Numbered from the stretch's first letter, positions 13,513 through 25,338 are shown. The stretch is 64,000 nucleotides of DNA from Petrolisthes cinctipes (GCA_033782935.1 JAWQEG010000166.1:4157501-4221500); one strand, 5' to 3'. Numbers and translations: made by a program. Notes: generated by a model from the letters alone, not told the origin.

Positions 13513-14673
13513 ACAGCAATGCTCATTTACCGTATGACCAGACCCACCGCCCCTATTCGCTCTCACACAGTTAATACATTTCTTAAAATCAGCTTTACAT
13601 TCTTTCATTTCATGTTCGCCTGCACACTTTGGACATATGGGTTTGTCGCCTCTTGCCTTGTCACTGCAATTAGTCTTCATATGACCAAATCTCTGGCAAT
13701 AAAAACACATCAGGGCATGGTAGCGATCTCTAACCTTATATCTACCCCACTCAACCCTCAACATATCCCCATGTCGGTGAATGCTAGCTCGAACAACCGG
13801 TTCACACCTTATGATGTAGTGAACAGTTCCACCTGCGGCCGGTTTCGCAAATAGCAACTTCAGTTTCTCTTTCACGCCTTCTATAGCCTGTAAGCACTCA
13901 TTATTCTCAATTAGTTTAGTCAACAACCTATCCCCGTCCTCTTCCTTACTAACATTGCAAAGCATAATTTTCGGCAGGATTTTCTTCACATTACTGATCT
14001 TCACATCATTAATAGTTTTCAGTCTTTCAGCTGCTTCGTTACGTGTTGCTTCATCAATAAAATTCATAACAATGTTACCACCAACAGTAAACCTGGAATC
14101 GTTGATAGGCACGCCTGTCAAAGCCGTTGCAATGTCCAATTTCCTATCAGTAGCTTTTTCCTCATTGTAGTTAGCTTTCACTACTAACAAGTTCTTCCCT
14201 TTCTTCTTGTTCCCCCTCTTCACCACTTCAGTCCAGTCAGTCACCTCCGTAGCTAACTCTCCATTGACCATGCTCTCTCTTGCGTTCATAACTGCCGAGG
14301 TGACTACCTCCCTCACGGTATCCTCCACAGAAACACTCATTTCGGTGCTTGACTTCTTCACTGCACTATTTACCTCGCCTCGCATTTCTGCAAAGCCTTT
14401 CAAAATCAGATCTTTTAATTCCTCCAGCTGTGCTTTTAACTCCTCCAATCCATCAGTTTTCATGGTAGGCTCCTTACGAATTGCATCGGCACAGTGATTA
14501 CACAGCCAGTTTACGTGAGGCAAGTTTGTGCCTTTGATTCCACCCAGGTAAACACACGAGGTATGGAAACCTTTTTTACACGTTATACATGTTACCACAT
14601 TCGATTTGCTACTATCGTTCACTTCACGACAGTGTCCACATTCATTCGAATCAGTCCCACCGGTACCGGTCAT
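13513..14673 (-). pseudogene. CR1-like ORF1: PHD-type plus CCHC zinc-finger protein, interrupted near its end
   Basis: Start chosen at the ATG at 14671-14673 (MTGTGGTDSNECGHC); frame upstream of it is satellite. Residues about 10-60 form a PHD/C4HC3-like finger (CGHC, CITC, FHTSC, WLCNHC). A helical acidic/lysine region follows, including a LEELKAQLEELKDLI coiled coil. The C-terminus carries CCHC-type knuckles (CFYCQRFGHMKTNC, CPKCAGEHEMKEC). ORF1 proteins of CR1 elements bind RNA. The frame is intact to 13513, where the inserted DNA element begins. Across the insertion the original protein would have continued for only three more codons to a TGA at 11760-11762, giving about 390 aa. As it stands the frame reads into the inserted TIR. 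Confidence 0.85.
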
Positions 14674-14744
14674 AGCCAACCACACTGAACCACAGTTGAC
14701 AGCAGCAGCGTAAACAAACACGTCCTCACTCAGCGACGGCCCAA

Positions 14745-16600
14745 CACACACACACATATCTACCTCTACACACACACACACACACACTCCATATCTACCT
14801 CTACAAACACACACACACACACACACACACTCCATATCTACCTCTACACACACATAATACACACACACACTACATATCTACCTCTACACACACACACACA
14901 CTCCATATCTACCTCTACACACACACACACACACACACTCCATATCTACCTCTACACACACATAATACACACACACACTCCATATCTACCTCTATACAAA
15001 CCCACACACTCCATATCTACCTCTACACTCACACACACACACACTCCATATCTACCTCTACACACACATAATACACACACACACTCCATATCTACCTCTA
15101 CACACACACACACACACACTCCATATCTACCTCTACACACACACACTCCATATCTACCTCTACACACACACACACACTCCATATCTACCTCTACACACAC
15201 ATAATACACACACACTCCATATCTACCTCTACACACACACACACACACACTCCATATCTACCTCTACACACACACACACACACACACACTCCATATCTAC
15301 CTCTACACACACATAATACACACACACACTCCATATCTACCTCTACACACACACACACACACTCCATATCTACCTCTACACACACACACTCCATATCTAC
15401 CTCTACACACACACACACACACACACACTCCATATCTACCTCTACACACACACACACACACACTCCATATCTACCTCTACACACACACACACACACACAC
15501 ACACTCCATATCTACCTCTACACACACACACACACACTCCATATCTACCTCTACACACACACACACACACTCCATATCTACCTCTACACACACACACACA
15601 CACACTCCATATCTACCTCTACACACACTCCATATCTACCTCTACACACACACACACACACTCCATATCTACCTCTACACACACACACACACACTCCATA
15701 TCTACCTACACACACACACACACACATACTCCATATCTACCTCTACACACACACACACACACTCCATATCTACCTCTACACACACACACACACACTCCAT
15801 ATCTACCTCTACACACACACACACACACTCCATATCTACCTCTACACACACACACACACACACACTCCATATCTACCTCTACACACACACACAAACACAC
15901 ACACACTCCATATCTACCTCTACACACACACACACACTCCATATCTACCTCTACACACACACACACACACACTCCATATCTACCTTTACACACACATAAT
16001 ACACACACACACTCCATATCTACCTCTACACACACACACACACACACACTCCATATCTACCTCTACACACACACACACACTCCATATCTACCTCTACACA
16101 CACACACACACACTCCATATCTACCTCTACACACACACACACACACACTCCATATCTACCTCTACACACACACACACACACTCCATATCTACCACTACAC
16201 ACACACACACACTCCATATCTACCTCTACACACACACACACACACTCCATATCTACCTCTACACACACACACACACACTCCATATCTACCTCTACACACA
16301 CACACACACACTCCATATCTACCTCTACACACACACAAACACACTCCATATCTACCTTTACACACACACACATACACACACACACACTCCATATCTACCT
16401 CTACACACACACACACACACTCCATATCTACCTCTACACACACACACACACACTCCATATCTACCTCTACACACACACACACACACACACTCCATATCTA
16501 CCTCTACACACACACACACACACACTCCATATCTACCTCTACACACACACACACTCCATATCTACCTCTACACAGACACACACACACACTCCATATAATA
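14745..16600. repeat. CA-rich satellite, segment 3
   Basis: Same CTCCATATCTACCTCTA/(CA)n array beyond the LINE 5' end. Units here are the most uniform, with many near-identical copies about 31-37 bp long at 15700-16500. It ends at the ATAATATTATCT variant, where a truncated MITE starts. Confidence 0.95.
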
Positions 16601-16607
16601 TTATCTC

Positions 16608-16750
16608 AGGTAGTCAGAAAATTGGAGATAAATGAGTCCTTCTAACACTGCCACGAAACACACACACCTATATGAAAGGAGCTTGTTTGTTTCGTGGCAT
16701 GGTCAGGAGGAATCAGAAGCTACCAAGTCTCATACACGATCACTGGGTCC
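16608..16750 (+). mobile_element. MITE family B, copy 5, left end truncated
   Basis: Matches family B internally: GTAGTCAGAAAATTGG, then GCCACGAAACA and TGTTTCGTGGC as an internal inverted pair, ending GATCACTGGGTCC before TTAA at 16751. The left terminus is lost at the satellite boundary. Confidence 0.75.
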
Positions 16751-16824
16751 TTAATTAATTAAACAAAACACTAATTCAATTTTCTTATCTTTAATACTTC
16801 GTGCATCATAGGGGATGGTGGTAT

Positions 16825-17000
16825 ATTTTTAAGAGACTGTAGTGCCTTGATTCCCCCAAAGTATGCCAAGGAAACACACCCAGATAAAGACAAATAATTG
16901 TAGGCTATCCTAGTTGTTGCCTGTATTAGTTTGGAGGAATCATTTGCTGCAGATTTACCACTCATAAATAACAATGTGCTAGACACTTCCTTAAGGGGGT
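16825..17000 (-). mobile_element. MITE family C, diverged copy 5
   Basis: Shares GTGCCTTGATTCC, CCAAAGTATGCC and GGAGGAATCATTTGC with better copies and ends in a CCTTAAGGGGG terminus. The middle is strongly diverged. It lies next to a family B copy, as at three other loci. Confidence 0.55.
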
Positions 17001-17356
17001 GCGGGAATAGGGGGACAGGCTTGGGGGAGTGCGGGAGTAGGGGGACAGGCTTGGGATGTGTGTGGGACTAGGGGGACAGACTTGGGGGGGTGCGGAAGTA
17101 GGGGGCCAGGCTTTGGGGGGGGATGTGTGGGAGTAGAGGGACAGGCTTGGGGTGTGTGTGGGAGTAGGGGGACAGACTTGGGGGGGTGCGGGAGTAGGGG
17201 AACAGGCTTGAGGGGGGGGTGTGGGAGTAGGGGAACACACTTAGGGGGAGGGGGTTAGGGGGGTGCGGGAATAGGGGACAGGCTTTCTACCCCCCCAAGC
17301 CTGTCCCCCTATTCCCGCACCCCCCAAGCCTGTCCCCTACTCCCGCACCCCCTTAA
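16990..17356. repeat. G-rich minisatellite with inverted C-rich end
   Basis: Seven to eight units of about 38 bp with core GGGGGACAGGCTTGGGGG and GTGCGGGAGTAG on the plus strand (16990-17284). They are followed by the complementary strand sequence, CCCCCCAAGCCTGTCCCC, at 17292-17353. The block could form a large hairpin and many G-quadruplexes; this is inferred from base composition. Confidence 0.8.
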
Positions 17357-17655
17357 GCTAGGGAATGGTTCCGATGTCCTTGCCTATTAAATTCCGTTTT
17401 GTGATAATTATACCACATGTTCTCAAATGGATTTATATCGGAATAACCATACCAAACCAGAGACACAGGGTCGATTCCACAGTGGTATTTGTTTGTTAGC
17501 TTCCCAACCAACCACACTTGTAAGGCTTCATTATTTTCCAAAAGCTGAGTATCTGTATTCACAAAATATATCCAACAGTTAAATAGTGGTGATCACTGTA
17601 TAGTTTACTCACCAAATTCATTAAACAATTCAGCCGTAAGTCATTTAAAAGGCTA
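17353..17655 (-). pseudogene. Fragment similar to the RBM26/RBM27 N-terminal domain
   Basis: On the minus strand the frame reads ENNEALQVWLVGKL, then CGIDPVSLVWYG. By eye this fits the spacing of the RBM26/27 N-terminal PWI-like domain (EN-x-EAL, WL, C-x-x-DP-x-x-L-x-x-Y). The frame then runs into unrelated residues. Just upstream lies GTGAGT ... GAATACAG, which could be a short intron. A second copy of about 140 bp with a stop codon is at 50665-50815. It is likely a captured or duplicated exon of a nuclear RNA-binding protein gene, not a working gene. Chance similarity is possible because the match is short. Confidence 0.3.
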
Positions 17656-17929
17656 AAGATTCTTTCGTTTGCGTGCTTACAAACCACTACGAATGACTTT
17701 GGAATAGACCCATTGTGTGTGGACAGTATTGCCTAGACGAAGTTTCCATATATTGCATTTTATACTGGCAAAGTTTTAAAGAGTGTTGGAGTGCAATGAT
17801 GACTTGAATATGGTTTCAATTGGCTTTAACATACAAATATCGTTATAGCCAATATTCGTATTTCAAACTTGCTCATATTTATAATCAATTTTCACACTAG
17901 GCCAGGGTACGAAGTAGTAATTACGTATG
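17656..17929. other. Unique AT-rich sequence, nothing recognised
   Basis: No ORF, repeat or RNA gene that I can support. Confidence 0.5.
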
Positions 17930-18046
17930 GTTCAACTGTCCCTCTTTTCATTTTATTTCCTTCCTTCTTGCTGTCTCACCTCTCTATCACCTTTCTCTGG
18001 CGCGATATGACCTCGCTGTTGCGGCGCCTAATATCAATCAATCAAT
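17930..18046 (+). mobile_element. SINE family F, 5'-truncated copy
   Basis: Contains the conserved 3' half, TTCAACTGTCCCTCTTTTCA ... GTTGCGGCGCCTAATATC, and ends in an (AATC)n tail, as in the complete copies at 33039 and 45821. Confidence 0.75.
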
Positions 18047-18173
18047 CTTACCTATAGTGGTTAATTGTAATCTGAGGTAAGATTGGGATAGAGGAAGGAG
18101 CTTGGTTGGAGTGTAAAGGAAAATATAGAAATCAAGAGTTGACCACAGGGCCACACCAATCCTAAGCCTTTAA

Positions 18174-18206
18174 CCCTAACCTAACCTAACCTAACCTAAC
18201 CCTATT
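18174..18206. repeat. (CCTAA)n interstitial telomere-like tract
   Basis: Five to six nearly perfect CCTAA units. Confidence 0.8.
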
Positions 18207-18215
18207 TTCCAGAGG

Positions 18216-18645
18216 TGAAATACGAGGGGAGATGCTGCGGAACGAATTGGTGGTTGTTATGATCTGTATGTGAGAAATTTCACAGGTATATGGCGTTATT
18301 TTGTTTCAAGATTCTCATTTACACTGAAATGTGTGTGTGTTAGTTATAATTAAAGTGTATTGTAATATAGTGTGTGTGTGTGTGTGTGTGAAAGCGATAT
18401 GAAGTTTGACCGAGTTGCTAGCACGGATTATTTCAACTCTCTCTCTCTCTCTCTCTCTCTCATTGTTAAAACATTGAAAAGCCCGAATCAACAAAGGTAA
18501 CTGTAAAGCCGAGGGTTAAACCGGAGAAAGTGGATGGGCAAAACAAGGGGAGACGCTGCGGAACGAATTGGTGCATGTTGTTATGATCTGTATGTGAGAA
18601 ATTTCACAGTTATATGGCGTTATTTTGTTTCATTTACATTGAAAT
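18216..18645. repeat. Local direct duplication of about 100 bp
   Basis: The segment GCTGCGGAACGAATTGGTG ... ATGGCGTTATTTTGTTTC occurs at 18229-18310 and again at 18553-18633, with small indels. Between them are GT (18370-18390) and CT (18437-18460) microsatellites. Confidence 0.8.
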
Positions 18646-18822
18646 GCTGAAATATATATAAACTTAACCCGTGCACTCATTCATCGCTGCAAAATATTAA
18701 AAACACTTTGACAGAAACGGTATAATTACTGCCAAGAATTTATAATAATTGAAAAGCAAAATTTGTGACTTTGAACACACAAAATGCAGCATTAATATAT
18801 AGGACCAAGGATGTTTCGTTAA

Positions 18823-19157
18823 AGGGGATATATAGCACATTGTTTTGGGTGCTATATCTGGAGCAAATGATTCCTCCAAACTATTCCAGGCTACAAGATG
18901 CCATTATTTTTTTCATCTGGGGTCTGTTTCCTGGCATACTTTGGAGGACTAAATCTATCAAACGTACACTCGCGGTCAGAAATTGTGTCCCGATCCCCTG
19001 GCAAGATGAATCGCAAACAGTCTAGCTTTGAAGGTTCGAACAACGGTGTGTCTCCATACAACACACAGTTGTTTGAATCATCAATGCTCGGCAAGTTGCG
19101 ATTCATCTAGCCAAGGGATCAGGACACAATATCTGACCGCGAGTGTACACTATCCCC
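18823..19157 (+). mobile_element. MITE family C, copy 6, interrupted by MITE D
   Basis: TTAA flanks both ends (18819-18822 and 19158-19161), with GGGGATA tips and the C-family interior CTGGAGCAAATGATTCCTCC ... CATACTTTGGAGGA. Family D sits inside at 18967-19145. Confidence 0.7.
18967..19145 (+). mobile_element. MITE family D (TA-flanked)
   Basis: 179 bp with TIRs of about 48 bp starting CACTCGCGGTCAGA and ending TCTGACCGCGAGTG; both sides carry TA. The inner part of each TIR ends in GATGAATCGCAA. One isolated terminus of the same family is at 60577-60625. No ORF. Confidence 0.8.
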
Positions 19158-19376
19158 TTAATTAACTCTGAAACGTTATCCATCCCTAATTCTAGTGTTT
19201 CAGTTCCCATTTTTTGCACCCACAGGCTGCACAACAAACCATTGTCTCCGAAAATTTAATACTAACAGTGAAATAGATCTGGCAGACCGAGAGTGAAGTG
19301 GAGGGATGGAGTTGAGAGGTATATGAGGGAGATTGGTATGGGGTGGGAGGAGGAACGCCAGTTAACGGGGAACAGG

Positions 19377-22110
19377 TTTTTTTTTTTTTTTTTAATTAAT
19401 TGCGCCGTAGCGTCAATCAACGGGCAGGCAACAATACATATGGGTAGGCGGGACCCATGAAAATCCAATGACTACAACCACACATACACACGCACACACA
19501 CACACACACCACACACACACATCACGAAAACATAACAGAATGGAGCACAAGCATACAGACAAATATTTACACAATGACCTATTTAAATCCACCAAAACGA
19601 GGGTGGCGTACCAGAAGTTCCTCCAGAACCTGGTGGTTCAGCAGGTGTCGACAAACCACATCAAGTGGCAGGCCCCGGCGCAGCAAGTGTCAGACAGTGG
19701 GGCAGGCCAGGCAATAGTGCTCTACAGTGTTAGTACGAGGCACTCGACACTAGCGACACTCAGTGAAGGGAGGCTCACCCTGCATCCTAGCAACCTGCCA
19801 CGGTGGCCGGTAGCCAAGCCTCAAACGAGCAGAGACTACATTGTGCCTCCGAACCATGAGGCCTCGACGACGGTAGGAATATTTGTGACGGCAGACAGAC
19901 TCATAATGTGTGATGGAGATGCTGAAGGGCCTCTCTGCATTCCTGCGTCGCCGTACAGGGAGGAGAGCGGCGGAGCGGACTTTAGAGAGGTAACATTTCA
20001 GGGAGGAAGGACGTCCAACACCACGAGGAGGCAGATGGCAGGCTTCCTTTGCGAGTCTGTCAACTGTACCATTGTGACGTAAACCTACATGGGATGGCAC
20101 CCATAAAAATTTGACAGTCAAGTTACGATGACGCAATAAGGACAAAAACGATAAAATCTGCTGAACAACAGTAGAGTGTATGGGCTGAACACTAGAGAGA
20201 GAATGAAGGGCAGGTCTGGAGTCACAAAAAATGGCAGCATTCATTCCACGTTGACAAACAAGACTAACAGCATCCAGAATGGCATACAGTTCACACAATG
20301 TTGAGCTAGAGTGGTTACAGAGACGACGGCCAACCCAGCCCCCTGGAGGTGACTCCATGTCAGGTGAGAAAACGGCACAACCTGCTGCACCATCCACTTG
20401 CAATGAGCCATCAGTGTAGAGGCAGTATGGATCTGTGATGGAGGACGTCACTGTTTCTATGTGTTCCAGAGCCAACTGCCGCTGTAGAGAAGGCAGTTCC
20501 GACTTGGAAGTAGGTGTGAAGCTCACATCAGGTGTTGGTAGCATCCACGGAGGGGGTCCTGGAGGGACGTCGGCCACCATTATATCTATATTAAGACTAC
20601 GGAGCATAGAGGAAACAGACCTTATAAGAGTACGTCCAGCAGGCAGTATGGGAGGGACCGGGTAGTTTGGTCTAAGAGAAGTCCTGACTAACTGAGAGTA
20701 ATGGGGTGAAAGATGTGGGAAATGGAGGCACTTGACAGTGAAGCAAGTAACATTAGAATAAATTCTCTCCACTAACGGGGGAAGACGCAACTCACGCTGC
20801 ATGTTCACTATCCTGGTCGACATTGGACAACCGAGAATTATTCTCATTGCTCTATTCTGAAATTTTTCTAAAGTTTCAAGAGTAGCCCTTGGAAGTTGAA
20901 TCAGAGCAGGGGAGAGGTAATCAACAACTGAACGGATAAAAGCAATATAGATAGTCCTGGCTACTGGGATGGAGATGCCCGAGGAGTTGTTAGTGAGCCA
21001 TTGAAGTGGCGTAAGTCGGCGCTGGAGACGACCCAATAAGTCCTGGACAATGGGATGGTCTTGAGGTCTGGCAGGGACAATTGGCCAAATATTGACTGGC
21101 GCGCCCAGGTAGCGATACTGGGAACACATGGGAATGACAGTCCCTCCAATGGTGAACACTGGCCGAGCTAGAGGAAGGCGGCAGGTGAATATTCTGCTCT
21201 TATCTGGGGAGACAATAATGCCACAGTGAGAGGAGGACACAGAGAAGGAGTCAAGAAACCGCTGGAGATCCCTTGGTGAGGTAGAATGAATACAGATATC
21301 ATCAGCATAGCACGTAATTGTAGTTTCAGGTATATCAGGGAGAGAAGTGAGCAGCCGATGCATCAGAATATTAAATAACAATGGGCTGAGAACACCCCTT
21401 TGAGGTGTACCAAGATGAAAACTGCGCAAAGGACTGAGCGCACCACTGAAAAACACACGGGAGGTCCTGTTACTCAGGTAGTCCCGAATCCACCGTAATA
21501 GATTACCCTTTATCCCAAAGTCAACCAGTTGATCCAAAATGACGTCTCTATTAGCATCATCGAAGGCACTTAGAAGGTCAATGAAGGCCACCACACTGTC
21601 CCTGTTAAGGCGAGTGTACAGGTCGACTAGGCAGTGGTGTGTGCTCCTCTGGGGAAGGAAACCAAACAGCCATGGAGAAAGGCGATCTTGCAGTCTGTAC
21701 ATGAGACGATTGAGTAAGATTCTCTCCATAACTTTACAGCAACAGGAAGTCAGGGGAATAGGCCTGAACTTCGCAGTGCCGGGCTTAGGGATGGGTATTA
21801 TTGTGCTGCTGGTCCAGGCTCGTGGTACACAACCATCACGAAGACAAAGATTGTACAGTAGAAGTAGAGGGTTCCCAGGAACTTGTTGAAGTAGGCGCAG
21901 CATAGCATAAGTAATACCATCATCACCAGGGGAAGAAGCTCTATCCCGAGAGAGAGCACGGCGCAACTCCTCCTCAGTTATCTCCTCTGCATCATCGCCA
22001 TCATCTTGCAACAGAGCAGACATTAGACGTAGCCGAGGGAACAGGGGTTCATGGAGCCGATTAATTTGTGGCCATCCCTTCGGGGATTAAGGCGTCTGGC
22101 AATAGATAGT
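19377..22110 (-). mobile_element. I-superfamily LINE, copy 1, 5'-truncated
   Basis: On the minus strand, reverse transcriptase and RNase H frames are followed by a 3' UTR (about 180 bp, containing a CA/TG repeat) and a poly(A) tail, seen as a T run at 19377-19393. The 5' end is lost near 22110. A near-identical copy starts at 63162. Confidence 0.85.
19579..22023 (-). pseudogene. I-like LINE reverse transcriptase and RNase H, one nonsense mutation
   Basis: 757 codons are open from 22023 to a TAG at about 19750. The frame then continues to the natural stop at 19579; copy 2 has a sense codon at the TAG position. Reverse transcriptase motifs are KFRPIPLTSCCCKVMER (about residues 85-101), FIDLLSAFD (147-155), TPQRGVLSPLLFN (206-218) and catalytic YADD (239-242). 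RNase H has all expected residues: D in YTDGS (538), E in LCELYAI (578), D in FCDSRPAL (601), and VPSHVGLRHNGTVDRLA (His 645, Asp 655). An RT plus RNase H layout is typical of the I superfamily. The endonuclease and ORF1 are missing through 5' truncation. Downstream of the TAG the C-terminus has a Cys/His motif (CRLC ... EHYCLACP) common in this group. Confidence 0.85.
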
Positions 22111-22538
22111 AATAGCTCTTACCTTTTCTGCCTATATCGGTGTGTTGTCACTGGCCGCCGCTACGCCAGCGCCACACTGTTGGAGAACCAACAAACTATG
22201 TATTATAAGCATACAATTTGCTCCTCTATCAAAATGGGGCTGCGGGTCGATATTCACAAAACGTCTTAGAGTTTGGACTTGTTCGTATGTTTGCAGAACT
22301 GACCTCACCCTAGTGTTTCAGGCTCATTTCGAAGCAGTGAATGGTTTTAAATTGCTATTCCATTTGTATGAGCTGTTATTATGATTTCGAAGCAGTGTCG
22401 AGTACTAGTCCTAGCCAAGGCCAATAAGTGTTATTGGTCTTGGTCCTAGCTATGAATGAATGCTTACGAACAAAATTTTAAGTTAAGAGTGAACTTTGCT
22501 ATTGTGAATACGAGCCCTGTTGAATACCAGAAGTGCTT
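22111..22538. other. Unique sequence, nothing recognised
   Basis: No supported ORF or repeat. It contains several reading-frame shadows only. Confidence 0.5.
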
Positions 22539-22542
22539 TTAA

Positions 22543-22676
22543 GAAGGGGGTAGAACACTGTTGGTAAATCTGAAGCAAATGATTCCTCCAAATTATTCCA
22601 GGCAACAGGCCACCATAATTTTTGTTCATTTATTGTTATTGTTTTCTGGCATTTCTTTGGAGTAATTAAGGCAATT
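22543..22676 (-). mobile_element. MITE family C, copy 1
   Basis: TTAA flanks at 22539-22542 and 22677-22680. It has GAAGGGGGTAGAAC at one end and CTGGCATTTCTTTGGAG in the interior. It directly abuts a family B element through the shared TTAA. Confidence 0.7.
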
Positions 22677-23079
22677 TTAAGGACCCTGTGATCGTGTATG
22701 AGAACTGAAGGCTTCTGGGGTGGTACTTATAGAATGTCATAAATTTTAGTCATAACTCTAGTCATAGCTATGAAAGATTCAAAAACTTCTGTCATAAGCA
22801 CTATGATTCTTACATAGTTATGACAAACTTAGTTATGACCGAGTTAGCAAACTGTTACAAGTGTCGGAATTCTGCATGTCATCTTTTTATTAAATGATAA
22901 GGAAACATCTCAAAAAGATGAAAATATATAATATAAATATCTTCTATTACAGTTATGTAAAAATTTAATTAGACCTCTTTTAAATAAAGAAATATATTGC
23001 CCAAAATATCGGCCGCTAGATGGCACTAGGTGGAATGTATACAATATCAAAGCCCCGAGCGCTGTTCTTAAAGCAGCCA

Positions 23080-23196
23080 GCCACTACCACTACCAATACC
23101 ACTAATACACTATTACCACCACTACCATATCACACACATACATACATACCTTGTGTCTACCTTGCCACTACTACCATTACCACAACTATCACCACC

Positions 23197-23228
<32 letters not shown>

Positions 23229-23640
23229 CACCACCACTACTACTACCACCACCTCTACTACTACTACCACCTCTACTACTACTACTACCACCACCACCTA
23301 CTACCACCACTACCACCTCTACTACCACTACCACTACTACTACCACCACTACCACCTCTACTACTACCACTACCTCCTCTACTACTACCACCTCTACTAC
23401 CACCACCTACTACCACCACTACCACCTCTACTACTACTACTACCACCTCTACTACTACTACCACCTCTACTACTACCACCACCACTACCACCTCTACTAC
23501 CACCACTACTACCTCTACTACTACCACTACCACCTCTACTACTACTACTACCACCTCTACTACTACTACTACCACCACTACCACCTCTACTACTACCACT
23601 ACCACCTCTACTACCACCACCTACTACCACCACTACCAGC
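23080..23640. repeat. (ACT/ACC)n trinucleotide array
   Basis: About 560 bp of mixed CTA, CCA and CCT triplets inside element L. Long Thr, Tyr-His, Leu-Pro and Val frames arise from it and are not genes. Confidence 0.95.
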
Positions 23641-23647
23641 ATGGACA

Positions 23648-24736
23648 CTACTCTCACTGCCCTCTCACACTACTCTCACATTGCCCTCTCACACTACTCT
23701 CACACGTCCTCTCACACTACTCTCACTGCCCTCTCACACTACTCTCACTGCCCTCTCACATTGCCCTCTCACACTACTCTCACATTGCCCTCTCACACTA
23801 CTCTCACATTGTCCTCTCACACTACTCTCACATTGCCCTCTCACACTACTCTCACATTGCCCTCTCACACTACTCTCACACTACTCTCATATTTCCCTCT
23901 CACACTACTCTCACATTGGTCCTCTCACACTACTCTCACTGCCCTCTCACACTACTCTCACACTACTCTCACATTGTCCTCTCACACTACTCTCACATTG
24001 TCCTCTCACACTACTCTCACATTGCCCTCTCACACTACTCTCACACTACTCTCACATTACCCTCTCACACTACTCTCACATTGCCCTCTCACACTACTCT
24101 CACATTGCCCTCTCACACTACTCTCACATTGCCCTCACACTACTCTCACATTGCCCTCTCACACTACTCTCACATTGGTCCTCTCACACTACTCTCACTG
24201 CCCTCTCACACTACTCTCACACTACTCTCACATTGTCCTCTCACACTACTCTCACATTGTCCTCTCACACTACTCTCACATTGCCCTCTCACACTACTCT
24301 CACATTGCCCTCTCACACTACTCTCACATTGCCCTCTCACACTACTCTCACATTGCCCTCTCACACTACTCTCACATTGCCCTCTCACATTGCCCTCTCA
24401 CACTACTCTCACATTGCCCTCTCACACTACTCTCACATTGTCCTCTCACACTACTCTCACACTGTCTCTCACACTACTCTCACATTGTCCTCTCACACTA
24501 CTCTCACATTGTCCTCTCACATTGCCCTCTCACATTTCCCTCTCACACTACTCTCACACTGCCCTCTCACGCTACTCTCACACTACTCTCACATTTCCCT
24601 CTCACACTACTCTCACACTGCCCTCTCACGCTACTCTCACGATACTCTCACACTGCCCTCTCACGCTACTCTCACACTACTCTTACACTACTCTCACACT
24701 GCCCTCTCACATTACTCTCACACTGCCCTCCCTAGG
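23648..24736. repeat. About 24 bp CTCTCACA minisatellite
   Basis: About 45 units of CTCTCACACTACTCTCACAT plus TGCC, with TGTCC, TTTCC and TGGTCC variants. Block-level repeats are visible (23880-24030 resembles 24110-24260). This is the source of the 500-residue HTTLTLPS frames, which I do not call as genes. Confidence 0.95.
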
Positions 24737-25183
24737 CTGACACACACCAAGTGGTTGTTGTTGTTCGGCTATGACGACTATGACCGATTCATAAGTCCTT
24801 ATGACACCTCTTGACCAGTCATAGCACGAGACCAACTTATGACAGATTCATAATGCTTATGGCAGATTCAAATCTCTTATGAATTATTTATGAAAAATAT
24901 CCGCCATTTTGGAGGCTTATGACATTTTCATAGCGCTATGACATTCTATAAGTACCACCCCTGATTCCTCCTGACTATGCCACGAAACAAGCTCTTTTTA
25001 TATAGGTGTGTGTGTTTCGTGGCAATATTTGAAGGACTCGTTTACCTCCAATTTTCTGACTACATTACAGGGTGCTTTTCTTTCTCCCTGCGTATTTTCA
25101 TCCCTAGGTTGGAGCGAGACAGGTGAGTGAGGGAGGAATGGACGGAGGTAGACAATGTGTGTGTGTGTTAAAGAGTGAATGTA

Positions 25184-25338
25184 CAGTCACGAGCACTAAT
25201 AAGTATCCAGGTTTGGTTGATGCTTCGAACAGTCCAATTTCACCAACGAAGTCATTCCAATGGAGATCTTATTGTGCATTTATTTACTGTCTCCAGGTAT
25301 TTGAAGCACACCTGTATACTTATTAGTGCTCGTGACTG
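25184..25338 (+). mobile_element. MITE family M (TA-flanked)
   Basis: 155 bp with TIRs of about 29 bp, CAGTCACGAGCACTAATAAG at the left and the inverse at the right, flanked by TA at 25182-25183 and 25339-25340. No ORF. This is the only copy in the window. Confidence 0.8.

Larger units (their letters stand above)
22717..24961. mobile_element. Non-autonomous DNA element L nested in MITE B
   Basis: 2,245 bp with perfect inverted tips of 25 bp, GGGGTGGTACTTATAGAATG then TCATA. Both subterminal regions are crowded with GTCATA/TATGAC words (for example 22770-22850 and 24770-24930), which may be transposase-binding repeats. The interior is occupied by simple arrays. No transposase frame. The host join suggests a target duplication of only one or two bases, so the superfamily is uncertain. 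Confidence 0.7.
22681..25074 (-). mobile_element. MITE family B, copy 1, split by a 2.2 kb element
   Basis: The left part, 22681-22716 (GGACCCTGTGATCGTGTATG...GGCTTCT), and the right part, 24962-25074 (TGATTCCTCC...TGACTACATTACAGGGT), join into one normal B element (compare 34582-34728). The right-hand TTAA has mutated. Confidence 0.8.

Noticed and set aside
23020..24814. Frames of 529-571 residues (TTTT..., SHTTLTLPS...)
   Set aside because: All three plus-strand frames stay open because the underlying arrays lack stop words; not protein genes.
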